64,000 nucleotides of DNA, from the NCBI GenBank assembly GCA_044507525.1, contig JBIQJM010000002.1, positions 1 to 64,000 of the forward strand, written 5' to 3'. This DNA comes from Zeimonas sp044507525. GTDB taxonomy: Bacteria; Pseudomonadota; Gammaproteobacteria; Burkholderiales; Burkholderiaceae_E. The notes below the pieces were generated by a model, which did no database searches, was not told where the DNA came from, and worked only from the letters and a program-made list of their open reading frames with translations. A program made the position numbers and the translations under genes. Numbering within the stretch: position 1 is the first letter of the stretch; the number at the start of each line of letters is the position of its first letter. This document shows, one piece after another, positions 17,692 to 25,606 of this stretch.

Positions 17692-19628
17692 TCCGGCTCG
17701 ACGGCGTCACGCTGTCGCGCGGCGGGCGCGTGCTGCTCGATCGCGCGAGCGCCTCGGTCGCGCCCGGCGAACGCATCGCGCTGATCGGACGCAACGGAAC
17801 GGGCAAGACGACCTTGCTCGCCGCGCTCGCCGGCGAGTCGCTGCCCGACGAAGGCGACATCGAGCAGCCGTGGCGGGCGACGATCCGCCTGGAACAGTCG
17901 CTGCCGTCGAGCCCGCTGCCGGCGTGGCGCTTCCTGGTCGACAGCGACGAAGCGCTCGCCGGCGCGACGGCGGCGCTCGCCGCGGCCGAAAGCGGTGCGG
18001 ACGGCATCGCCATCGCGCTCGCGCACGAGCGATGGCTCGATGCCGGCGGCGCAAGCGCCGAGGCGCGCGCACGCACGCTGCTCGCCGGACTGGGCTTCGA
18101 CGCGGCGCAGGCGGCGACGCCGGTCGATGCGCTGTCGGGCGGATGGCGGATGCGGCTGAATCTCGCGCGCGCACTGTTCGCCCCGAGCGAGCTGCTGCTG
18201 CTCGACGAGCCGACGAACCACCTCGACCTCGACGCGATCCTCTGGCTCGAACGCTGGCTGCTGCGCTATCCCGGCACGATGGTGCTGGTCTCGCACGACC
18301 GCGACTTCCTCGATCGGGTTGCGACCGCGACGCTGCATCTCGACGACGCCAGGCTCGTGCGCTATGCCGGCGGCTACAGTGCCTTCGAGCGGCTGCGCGC
18401 GCAACGACGCATGCAGGCCGAACGCGAACGCGCATCGCAGCAGCAGCGCGTCGACCGGCTGAACGCGTTCATCGAGCGCTTCCGTGCCAAGGCGACCAAG
18501 GCGCGGCAGGTGCAGAGCCGGATCAAGGCGCTCGAGCGCATGGCCGAGGTCGCCCCGGTGCGCGAACTGCGCGGCATCGACTTCCCGCTGCACGAAGTCG
18601 GCGAAACGCCCGACCCGATGCTGCGCACGGAGGCGCTCGACGCCGGATACGGCAGCGAGGCCGTCCTGCGCGGCGTCGAGACGACGATCCGCCGTGCCGC
18701 GCGCATCGGCGTGCTCGGGCGCAACGGCGCCGGCAAGAGCACGCTCGTGCGAACGCTGGTGGGAGAGCTCGCACCGCTCGCCGGAGAGGTGCTGCTCGCG
18801 CGCACGGTGCGCATCGGCTACTTCGCGCAGCAGGGCATCGACGCACTGCACGCCGACGACTCGCCGCTGCAGCTGCTGCAGCGAAGCGCTCCGCTGGAGC
18901 GCGAGCAGGCGCTGCGCGACTACCTCGGCCGCTTCGGCTTCTCGGGCGAGGACGCGGTGCGGCCGATCGGCCCGATGTCGGGCGGCGAGAAGGCACGCCT
19001 GCTGCTCGCGCTGACGCTGCACGCGCGCCCGCAGCTGCTCGTGCTCGACGAGCCGACGAACCACCTCGATGCACAGGCGCGCGACGCCCTGGCCGATGCC
19101 CTCGCCGAATTCGACGGCGCGCTGCTGCTCGTCTCGCACGACCGCTACCTGCTGCGCTCGACGGTCGATTCCTTCCTGCTCGTCGCCGACGGCCGCGTCG
19201 AGCCCTTCGAGGGCGATCTCGACGACTACGCCAACTGGCTGCTGCAGCGGCCGGCCGGAGCGGCCGCGCCGCGCGACGCGGCGTCGGGCGTGGCCGCGGC
19301 GCCCGCGCCGGCATCCGCATCGAGACGCGAGGACCGCCGCGCCGCGGCGCGGCGCCGCGCGCAGCTCGCCGAGCGCATCCGCCCCTTCGACGAGGAGATC
19401 GCGGCGATCGAACGTCGGCTCGACGAGATCTCCGCACGGATCGAGCCGATCGAATCGCGGCTCGCCGAACCCGATGCCTATCGCGACGCCGAAGGCGCGG
19501 GTGCGCTGGCCCGCGAACGGGCGGCGCTGCAGCGCGAACGCGAATCGCTCGAGGAGCGCTGGATCGAGCGCAGCACCGCGCGGGACGACGAACGCGAGGC
19601 CTTCGAGCGCGAGACGGGAGGCGAATGA
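17688..19628 (+). CDS. ABC-F family ATPase (YheS/Uup-like)
   Basis: Soluble duplicated ATPase of 646 residues without membrane segments, as in ABC-F translation factors that act on stalled ribosomes. Two nucleotide-binding domains are visible: Walker A GRNGTGKT (residues 34-41) with signature LSGGWRMRLNLA and LLLDEPTNHLD, and a second with GRNGAGKST, MSGGEKARLLLA and LVLDEPTNHLD. A charged coiled-coil of about 100 residues forms the C-terminus. Length and tail resemble the YheS and Uup groups; which one cannot be decided by eye. The start overlaps prmB. Confidence 0.9.
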   Translation: MIRLDGVTLSRGGRVLLDRASASVAPGERIALIGRNGTGKTTLLAALAGESLPDEGDIEQPWRATIRLEQSLPSSPLPAWRFLVDSDEALAGATAALAAAESGADGIAIALAHERWLDAGGASAEARARTLLAGLGFDAAQAATPVDALSGGWRMRLNLARALFAPSELLLLDEPTNHLDLDAILWLERWLLRYPGTMVLVSHDRDFLDRVATATLHLDDARLVRYAGGYSAFERLRAQRRMQAERERASQQQRVDRLNAFIERFRAKATKARQVQSRIKALERMAEVAPVRELRGIDFPLHEVGETPDPMLRTEALDAGYGSEAVLRGVETTIRRAARIGVLGRNGAGKSTLVRTLVGELAPLAGEVLLARTVRIGYFAQQGIDALHADDSPLQLLQRSAPLEREQALRDYLGRFGFSGEDAVRPIGPMSGGEKARLLLALTLHARPQLLVLDEPTNHLDAQARDALADALAEFDGALLLVSHDRYLLRSTVDSFLLVADGRVEPFEGDLDDYANWLLQRPAGAAAPRDAASGVAAAPAPASASRREDRRAAARRRAQLAERIRPFDEEIAAIERRLDEISARIEPIESRLAEPDAYRDAEGAGALARERAALQRERESLEERWIERSTARDDEREAFERETGGE

Positions 19629-19690
19629 AGCAGCCGGGCGCGGCGACGCGGCGGCCGCCCACGGCAGCCCGAAGCCCGAGCGGCTGCGGG

Positions 19691-19696
19691 TAGAAT
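19691..19696 (+). promoter_or_regulatory. -10 element of the acyl-CoA operon, leaderless configuration
   Basis: TAGAAT is followed by six bases (CGCCCG) and then the ATG of the 3-hydroxyacyl-CoA dehydrogenase gene. The spacing predicts transcription starting at the start codon. No Shine-Dalgarno is present. It is the only candidate promoter seen in the 74 bases between the ABC-F gene and this operon. Confidence 0.55.
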
Positions 19697-19702
19697 CGCC
19701 CG

Positions 19703-21259
19703 ATGAACACGCCCTCGAACCCCGTCCCCTTCCAGCTCGTCGGCGTCGTCGGTAGCGGCGCGATGGGCCGCGGCATCGCGCAGCTGTTCGCGCAGGCCGG
19801 CATCCGCGTGCGCCTGTACGACGCGAACCCCGCCGCCGTCGCCTCCGCGCTCTCGGCGCTCGAAGACACCTTCGCCAAGCTCGTCGACAAGGGCCGGCTC
19901 GCGCCCGAGGCCGCGCAACGCGCGCGCGCCGCGCTGGGCACCGCCGATTCGCTCGACGCGCTCGCCGGCTGCGATCTCGTCGTCGAAGCGATCGTCGAGC
20001 AGCTCGACGCCAAGCGCGAGCTGTTCCAGGCGCTCGAGCCGATCGTCGGCGACGACGCGGTCCTCGCCACCAACACGTCGTCGCTGTCGGTGACGACGAT
20101 CGCGGCGCGCTGCCGCCTGCCGCAACGCGTCGCCGGGCTGCATTTCTTCAACCCGGTTCCGCTGATGAAGGTCGTCGAGGTCGTGCGCGCGATGCGCACC
20201 GACGAATCGGTGGTCGAGCGCCTCGTCGCCCTGGTGCGCGCGAGCGGTCATCGCCCCGTCGTCACGCGCGACACGCCCGGCTTCATCGTCAACCACGCCG
20301 GGCGCGCCTACGGAACCGAAGCGCTCGCGGCGCTCGGCGAAGGCGTCGCCGACGTGGAAGCAATCGACCGCGTGCTGCGCGAGCAGGTCTCCTTCGACGG
20401 CAACGGGTTCCGGCTCGGCCCCTTCGAGCTGCTCGACCTCACCGGGCTCGACGTCTCGCAGCCGGTGATGGAATCGATCTATCGCCAGTTCTACGACGAG
20501 CCGCGCTTCCGGCCGTCGGTGATCGGCGCGCAGCGGCTGGCCGCCGGACTGCTCGGCCGCAAGAGCGGCGAGGGCTTCTATCGCTATTCGGGGAGCACGG
20601 CGCAAGCGCGGCCGGAAGCGCCCGCGCCTTCGGTCGAGGTCCGTCCCCCGGTATGGATCGCCCCGGGCCCGCGCGCGGAGCGCGTCGCGGCCGCGGCGCG
20701 TGCGCTCGGTGCGGTCGTGCGCGAAGGCGCCGCACCCGGGGCGCAGGAACTCGTGCTCGTCGCCCCGCTCGGCCTCGACGCCACCGCCGCTGCGCACGCC
20801 GGCGGAAGCGACCTGCCCGCCGAGCGCGTGGTCGCGATCGATACGCTGTTCCCGATCGAGCCCGGCCGGTGCCGCCGCCGCGTGCTGATGACGACGCCCG
20901 CGACGCGACCGGAGTATCGCGATGCCGCGCAGGCGATCTTCTCGTCCGACGGCGTGCCGGTGACGATGCTGCGCGACAGCCCCGGTTTCGTCGCCCAGCG
21001 CGTCGTCGCGATGATCGTCTCGATCGGCAGCGAGATCGCGCAACAGCGCATCGCGTCGCCGTCCGACATCGACGCCGCCGTGCGCGCCGGGCTCGGCTAT
21101 CCGCTCGGGCCCCTGGCGATGGGCGACGCGATCGGTGCGGCCACCGTCTGCGAGATCCTCGGCAACCTGCAGGCGCTCACCGGCGATCCGCGCTATCGCA
21201 TCGGCGGCTGGCTGCGCCGGCGCGCGCGCCTCGGACTGTCGCTGCTGCACGAGGACTGA
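19703..21259 (+). CDS. 3-hydroxyacyl-CoA dehydrogenase, PaaH type
   Basis: NAD-dependent oxidation of 3-hydroxyacyl-CoA to 3-ketoacyl-CoA. The 518-residue length and two-part C-terminal region match the PaaH/PaaC group rather than the short 280-residue enzymes. Visible are the Rossmann motif GSGAMGRGIAQLFAQAG, the catalytic-site ATNTSSLSVT and GLHFFNPVPLMKVVEVV, then VTRDTPGFIVN, and a second helical domain with DSPGFVAQRVVAMIV near the end. It is the first gene of a four-gene run with crotonase, kinase and GST genes. Phenylacetate degradation is one context for this group, but no paaABCDE genes are present here. Confidence 0.88.
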   Translation: MNTPSNPVPFQLVGVVGSGAMGRGIAQLFAQAGIRVRLYDANPAAVASALSALEDTFAKLVDKGRLAPEAAQRARAALGTADSLDALAGCDLVVEAIVEQLDAKRELFQALEPIVGDDAVLATNTSSLSVTTIAARCRLPQRVAGLHFFNPVPLMKVVEVVRAMRTDESVVERLVALVRASGHRPVVTRDTPGFIVNHAGRAYGTEALAALGEGVADVEAIDRVLREQVSFDGNGFRLGPFELLDLTGLDVSQPVMESIYRQFYDEPRFRPSVIGAQRLAAGLLGRKSGEGFYRYSGSTAQARPEAPAPSVEVRPPVWIAPGPRAERVAAAARALGAVVREGAAPGAQELVLVAPLGLDATAAAHAGGSDLPAERVVAIDTLFPIEPGRCRRRVLMTTPATRPEYRDAAQAIFSSDGVPVTMLRDSPGFVAQRVVAMIVSIGSEIAQQRIASPSDIDAAVRAGLGYPLGPLAMGDAIGAATVCEILGNLQALTGDPRYRIGGWLRRRARLGLSLLHED

Positions 21260-21262
21260 AGC

Positions 21263-22057
21263 GTGGCGGCCCGGCTGCTCGACGAGCGCCGCGGTGCCGT
21301 GCAGGTGCTGCGCATCTCCAACCCGGGCGCGCGCAACGCGCTGCACCCCGACGTCTACTCGGCCGGCATCGACGCCTTCGAACGCGCGAGCGCCGACGCG
21401 CAGGTGCGCGCCGTCGTGCTGGCCGGCGACGGAGAGCACTTCTGCGCCGGCGGCAACCTGAACCGCCTGCGCGAGAACCGCTCGAAGGATCCGGCCGAGC
21501 AGGCGGCGTCGATCGACCTGCTGCACCGCTGGGTGCTGGCGATCCGCGACTGCGCGAAGCCGGTGATCGCGGCGGTCGAGGGCGCGGCAGCCGGTGCGGG
21601 TTTCTCGCTCGTGCTGGCCTGCGACCTCGTCGTCGCCGCGAAGGACGCGCGCTTCGCGATGTCGTACGTGCGCATCGGCCTGAGCCCGGACGGCGGATCG
21701 AGCTGGTTCCTCGGGAGCCGCGTACCCTACCCGCTCGCCTACGAATGGCTCGCCGGCGGGGAGACGATCCCGGCTGCGCGCCTGCACGAGGCCGGCCTGG
21801 TCAACGAGCTGGTCGAGCCCGGCCGCGCGCTCGAGGCCGCCGTCGCGCGAGCCGATCGGCTCGCCCGCGGACCCGCCTTCGCGCTGGCCGGCATCAAGCG
21901 CCTGCTCGCCGCCGACGAGCGAACGGCGCTGGTGCAACGACAGCAGAGCGAACGCGACGCCTTCGTCGCCGCGCTCTTCCACGACGACGCAGCCGAGGGA
22001 ATCGCGGCGTTCCTCGAGAAGCGCAAGCCGCGTTTCTCGAACGGCGAGCCGCGATGA
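21263..22057 (+). CDS. Crotonase-family enoyl-CoA hydratase/isomerase
   Basis: A 264-residue crotonase-fold protein with oxyanion-hole segments GEHFCAGGNLNRL and VEGAAAGAGFSLVLACDLVVA. The two acid residues of classical enoyl-CoA hydratase appear replaced (Ser115 and Tyr135 at the Glu positions by my alignment), while Asp143 in GLSPDGGSSW sits where PaaG-type isomerases have their catalytic Asp. This pattern resembles proteins named alternative-type oxepin-CoA hydrolase, so simple hydration should not be assumed. It starts with GTG three bases after the dehydrogenase stop. Confidence 0.82.
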   Translation: MAARLLDERRGAVQVLRISNPGARNALHPDVYSAGIDAFERASADAQVRAVVLAGDGEHFCAGGNLNRLRENRSKDPAEQAASIDLLHRWVLAIRDCAKPVIAAVEGAAAGAGFSLVLACDLVVAAKDARFAMSYVRIGLSPDGGSSWFLGSRVPYPLAYEWLAGGETIPAARLHEAGLVNELVEPGRALEAAVARADRLARGPAFALAGIKRLLAADERTALVQRQQSERDAFVAALFHDDAAEGIAAFLEKRKPRFSNGEPR

Positions 22058-22076
22058 TGCGAGGCAGGAGCCAGCG

Positions 22077-23159
22077 ATGAGCGCCACTCCCGGAAGCGGG
22101 ACCACCAGCACGACGAAGATCCCCGAGCGGCTGCGCGTCGACGTCGAATCGCTGTCGCGATGGCTCGCCGCGAAGGTCGAGGGCTTCGCCGGACCGCTGG
22201 AGGTCGAGCTCTTCAGCGGCGGGCAGTCGAATCCGACCTACCTGCTCACGACGCCGGGCGCACGCTACGTGATGCGCTCGAAACCCGGTCCTTCGGCGCG
22301 GCTGCTGCCGTCGGCGCATGCCATCGAGCGCGAGTTCCGCGTGCTGGACGCGCTCGCGCCGACCGGATTGCCGGTGCCGCGCGTGCACGCGCTGTGCGAG
22401 AACGAATCGGTGATCGGCCGGGCGTTCTACGTGATGGAACACGTCGCAGGACGCGTGCTGTGGGACCAGTCGCTGCCGCAGGCCTCGCGCGAAGAGCGCG
22501 CGGCGATCTACGACGAGATGAATCGCGTGATCGCCGCGCTGCACTCGATCGACCCGGAAGCGATCGGGCTCGCCGGCTTCGGCCGGCCCGGCAACTACTT
22601 CGCGCGCCAGATCGCGCGCTGGAGCAGCCAGTACCAGGCGTCGGAGACCGAGCCCATCGAGGCGATGAACCGGCTGATCGAGTGGTTGCCGCAGCGCGTT
22701 CCGCCGGGCGACGAGACGGCGATCGTGCACGGCGACTTCCGGCTCGACAACCTCGTCTTCGATGCCCACGAGCCCCGCATCCGCGCGATCCTCGACTGGG
22801 AGCTGTCGACGCTCGGCCACCCGCTCGCCGACTTCTCCTACCACTGCATGGCCTGGCACATCGAGCCGGGGCAGTTCCGCGGGATCGCCGGCCTCGACCA
22901 CGAATCGCTCGGCATCCCGGGCGAGCGCGCATACGTCGAGCGCTATTGCGAACGCACGAATCGCGACCCCGGGCGGGTGCTCGAGCACTGGGATTTCTAT
23001 CTCGCGTACAACCTCTTTCGACTGGCCGCGATCCTGCAGGGCATCATGAAGCGCGCGGTCGACGGCACGGCATCGAACGCGAACGCGGTCGACGCCGGCC
23101 GCCGCGCGCGGCCGCTCGCCGAGCTCGGGTGGCGGATCGCGCAGCGCGTGAAGGGGTGA
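22077..23159 (+). CDS. Phosphotransferase family protein, LvaA/ACAD11 kinase-domain-like
   Basis: A 360-residue aminoglycoside-phosphotransferase-fold kinase. Key motifs are the Brenner-type catalytic loop VHGDFRLDN and the metal-binding ILDWELSTLGHPLADF, with FSGGQSNPTYLL in the N-lobe; this FSGGQSNPTY/HGDFRLDN combination is typical of ACAD10/ACAD11-type kinases. In Pseudomonas LvaA, and in mammalian ACAD11, such domains act on 4-hydroxyacyl-CoA so that the hydroxyl can leave as phosphate. Here it stands alone between a crotonase and a GST gene, with GGAG 5' of the ATG. The substrate is inferred, not shown. Confidence 0.82.
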   Translation: MSATPGSGTTSTTKIPERLRVDVESLSRWLAAKVEGFAGPLEVELFSGGQSNPTYLLTTPGARYVMRSKPGPSARLLPSAHAIEREFRVLDALAPTGLPVPRVHALCENESVIGRAFYVMEHVAGRVLWDQSLPQASREERAAIYDEMNRVIAALHSIDPEAIGLAGFGRPGNYFARQIARWSSQYQASETEPIEAMNRLIEWLPQRVPPGDETAIVHGDFRLDNLVFDAHEPRIRAILDWELSTLGHPLADFSYHCMAWHIEPGQFRGIAGLDHESLGIPGERAYVERYCERTNRDPGRVLEHWDFYLAYNLFRLAAILQGIMKRAVDGTASNANAVDAGRRARPLAELGWRIAQRVKG

Positions 23160-23169
23160 ATCGACAACC

Positions 23170-23865
23170 ATGATCGACGTCTACACCTGGCCCACGCCGA
23201 ACGGCCACAAGGTCCACATCCTTCTCGAGGAATGCGGCCTGCCGTATGCCGTGCACCCCGTCGACATCGGCGCCGGCGACCAGTTCGCGCCCGAGTTCCT
23301 CGCGATCAGTCCGAACAACAAGATCCCGGCGATCGTCGACAGCGACGGCCCGGACGGCGAGCCGATCTCGCTGTTCGAGTCCGGCGCGATCCTCGTCTAC
23401 CTGGCCGCGAAGACCGGCAAGTTCCTGCCGAGCGACACGCGCGCGAAGTACGAGGTGCTGCAGTGGCTGATGTTCCAGATGGGCGGCATCGGGCCCATGC
23501 TCGGGCAGGCGCACCACTTCCGCAACTACGCGCCGCAGAAGATCGCCTACGGCATCGAGCGCTACACGAACGAGGCGAAGCGCCTGTACGGCGTGCTCGA
23601 TCGGCGGCTGGGCGCAACGGGCGGCTGGCTCGCCGCGGGCGAATACTCGATCGCCGACATCGCCACGTGGCCGTGGATCCGTTCGCACGCGAACCAGGGC
23701 GTCGAGCTACGCGATCATCCGAACGTGGAGCGGTGGTTCGAGCGCATCGGCGAGCGCGCCGCCGTGCGGCGCGCGGTCACCGTGCTCGCCGATCGGCGCA
23801 AGCCGGCCATGGACGACAAGGCGCGCGAGGTGCTGTTCGGCGCCACCCAGTACGTCCGCCGCTGA
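23170..23865 (+). CDS. Glutathione S-transferase family protein, YfcG/Nu-class-like
   Basis: A 231-residue thioredoxin-fold GST. The N-terminal IDVYTWPTPNGHKVHILLEE with a Thr/Asn active-site region, SPNNKIPAIVD, and the C-terminal WLMFQMGGIGPMLGQAHHF are the signatures of the YfcG (disulfide-bond oxidoreductase) group, which uses glutathione to reduce disulfides rather than conjugating it. It lies 10 bases after the kinase gene and probably belongs to the same operon; whether it acts in the same pathway is unclear. Confidence 0.87.
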   Translation: MIDVYTWPTPNGHKVHILLEECGLPYAVHPVDIGAGDQFAPEFLAISPNNKIPAIVDSDGPDGEPISLFESGAILVYLAAKTGKFLPSDTRAKYEVLQWLMFQMGGIGPMLGQAHHFRNYAPQKIAYGIERYTNEAKRLYGVLDRRLGATGGWLAAGEYSIADIATWPWIRSHANQGVELRDHPNVERWFERIGERAAVRRAVTVLADRRKPAMDDKAREVLFGATQYVRR

Positions 23866-23916
23866 AGCGGGCGTGCGAGGCGACGCAGTGCCGATCCTGC
23901 ACGCGCGGTCGGAGCC

Positions 23917-24390
23917 CTATTGCAGCGGTTCCTCGGCGGCTGCCGGGATCGGGAAACTGAAGACCTCGATGCCTTCGTCCTCGAGCTCGGCGCGCTCGGC
24001 GGGGGTGGTGACGCCGCGGATGCCGCGCTCGGGCGCTTCGCGGTAATGGATGCGCCGCGCCTCCTCGGCGAAACGCACGCCGACGTCCTCCGTGTTGCGC
24101 ACGAGGTGCCGTGCCGCCTCGAGCCACAGCGCGCGCAGCTGCTCGACGGTGGGCATCGCGGTCGTCTGCGCGCCTGCGGCCGGCGCGTTCGCCGCGGGAT
24201 CGGGGTGCTTCTCGGCCGGCGACGACGACAGGTTCAGCCGCGGCGCGCTCGGCGTGCGGCGCACCTGTGCGCTGTCGCAGACCGGACAGCGAACGAGAGC
24301 CCCGGCGAGCTGTTCGTCGAAGGCCTCGGCCGATGCGAACCAGCCTTCGAAGGGATGCGCGTGCTCGCAGACGAGATCGAATACTTTCAT
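23917..24390 (-). CDS. DUF1178 family protein
   Basis: A 157-residue cytoplasmic protein of unknown function. The opening MKVFDLVCEHAHPFEGWF and the CPVCDS motif (Cys near residues 35 and 38, with an earlier Cys in VCEH) are typical of DUF1178 and suggest a small zinc- or metal-binding knuckle. The middle contains a variable Ala/Pro-rich stretch; the C-terminal half has the conserved EDVGVRFAEEARRIHY segment. The chosen ATG gives the conserved start. It is convergent with the GST gene and divergent from mnmH. Confidence 0.85.
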   Translation of the reverse strand: MKVFDLVCEHAHPFEGWFASAEAFDEQLAGALVRCPVCDSAQVRRTPSAPRLNLSSSPAEKHPDPAANAPAAGAQTTAMPTVEQLRALWLEAARHLVRNTEDVGVRFAEEARRIHYREAPERGIRGVTTPAERAELEDEGIEVFSFPIPAAAEEPLQ

Positions 24391-24400
24391 GATTCCATGG

Positions 24401-24406
24401 ATTCTA
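24401..24406 (-). promoter_or_regulatory. -10 element of the DUF1178 gene
   Basis: On the minus strand TAGAAT lies ten bases before the DUF1178 ATG, predicting a leader of only about three or four bases. The short space also contains an out-of-frame ATG-GAA-TCA-TGA whose last bases overlap the real start codon. Confidence 0.4.
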
Positions 24407-24479
24407 CGGCCTTTTGCGCAATCCTTCCCCGTGCGAATTGCCACGCGGCGAGCGAAAGCGCCGCGACGGGAGAGCGCCG

Positions 24480-25559
24480 ATGAAGGCGCCGCGACGCATT
24501 GCGGTCGACGAGGCCTTCGCGCCGGCGGCGCGTTTCGATGCGATCGTCGATGCGCGCAGCCCCTCGGAGTTCGCCGAGGATCACCTCCCCGAAGCGATCA
24601 GTGCGCCGGTGCTCGACGATACCCAGCGCGCGCTGGTCGGCACCGTCTACCGGCAGCAGTCGGCGTTCATCGCGCGGCGCATCGGCGCGGCGCTCGTCTC
24701 CCGCAACATCGCCACGATCGTCGAGCGCGACTTCGCCGACCGTCCGCCTGACTGGCGTCCGCTGGTCTACTGCTGGCGCGGCGGAAATCGCTCCGACGCG
24801 CTGGCCTCGGTGCTCGCCGCCGTCGGCTGGCGCACGAGCGTCCTCGACGGCGGATACCGGGCATTCCGCCGACACGTCATCGACGAACTCGAACGCCTGC
24901 CGCGGCACCTGCGCTGGCACGTCGTCGCCGGCCGCACCGGCAGCGGCAAGAGCCTCGCCCTGGAGCGACTCGCGCAGCGCGGCGAGCAGGTGCTCGACCT
25001 CGAAGCGCTCGCCCGACACCGCGGATCGGTGCTGGGGCTGCTGCCCGACGAGACGCAGCCGTCGCAGAAGGCCTTCGAAACCGCGGTCTGGAACGTCCTG
25101 CGCGGCTTCGACCCCGCGCGCACCGTCTTCGTCGAATCGGAGAGTCGCCGGGTCGGTCGTTGCCACCTCCCCGATGCGCTGATCGAGGCGATGCGCGCGG
25201 CACCGTGCACGCAGCTGCAGGCGTCGATCGACGTCCGCGCCCGGCTGCTGCTCGAACAGTACCGGCACTTCGTCGACGACCCGGCAAGCCTGTTCGAGCG
25301 CCTCGACCGGCTGATCCCGCTGCACGGACGCGCTCGCGTCGAAGCGTGGAAGTCGCTCGCCCGCACGCAGCGCTGGCAGGAGTTCGTCGAGGCGATGCTC
25401 GAAGCGCACTACGACCCCGCCTACGAGCGGTCGATGCGCCACAACTACGCGCAACTCGACTCCGGTGGGTTGCTCGAGCTCGACGACCGTCCCGATGCGA
25501 TCGACCGTGCAGCCGCGGCACTGGCCGTCGCCGGCGCGGCGCGGGTCGACGTCGGCTAG
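24480..25559 (+). CDS. mnmH: tRNA 2-selenouridine/geranyl-2-thiouridine synthase
   Basis: MnmH (SelU/YbbB) geranylates 2-thiouridine at the wobble position and replaces it with selenium from selenophosphate. The 359-residue protein has an N-terminal rhodanese domain with the essential Cys98 in YCWRGGNRS, and a P-loop domain with GRTGSGKS (151-158). The start was set at the ATG giving MKAPRRIAVDEAF; the frame is open upstream but unlike the family. The required selD is not in this window. It is convergent with ppiD, with a 47-base gap. Confidence 0.93.
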   Translation: MKAPRRIAVDEAFAPAARFDAIVDARSPSEFAEDHLPEAISAPVLDDTQRALVGTVYRQQSAFIARRIGAALVSRNIATIVERDFADRPPDWRPLVYCWRGGNRSDALASVLAAVGWRTSVLDGGYRAFRRHVIDELERLPRHLRWHVVAGRTGSGKSLALERLAQRGEQVLDLEALARHRGSVLGLLPDETQPSQKAFETAVWNVLRGFDPARTVFVESESRRVGRCHLPDALIEAMRAAPCTQLQASIDVRARLLLEQYRHFVDDPASLFERLDRLIPLHGRARVEAWKSLARTQRWQEFVEAMLEAHYDPAYERSMRHNYAQLDSGGLLELDDRPDAIDRAAAALAVAGAARVDVG

Positions 25560-25606
25560 GGTGCGGCGCCACCGCCGCGCCGGTCGCTCACCGCGCTGCG
25601 CAGCCT

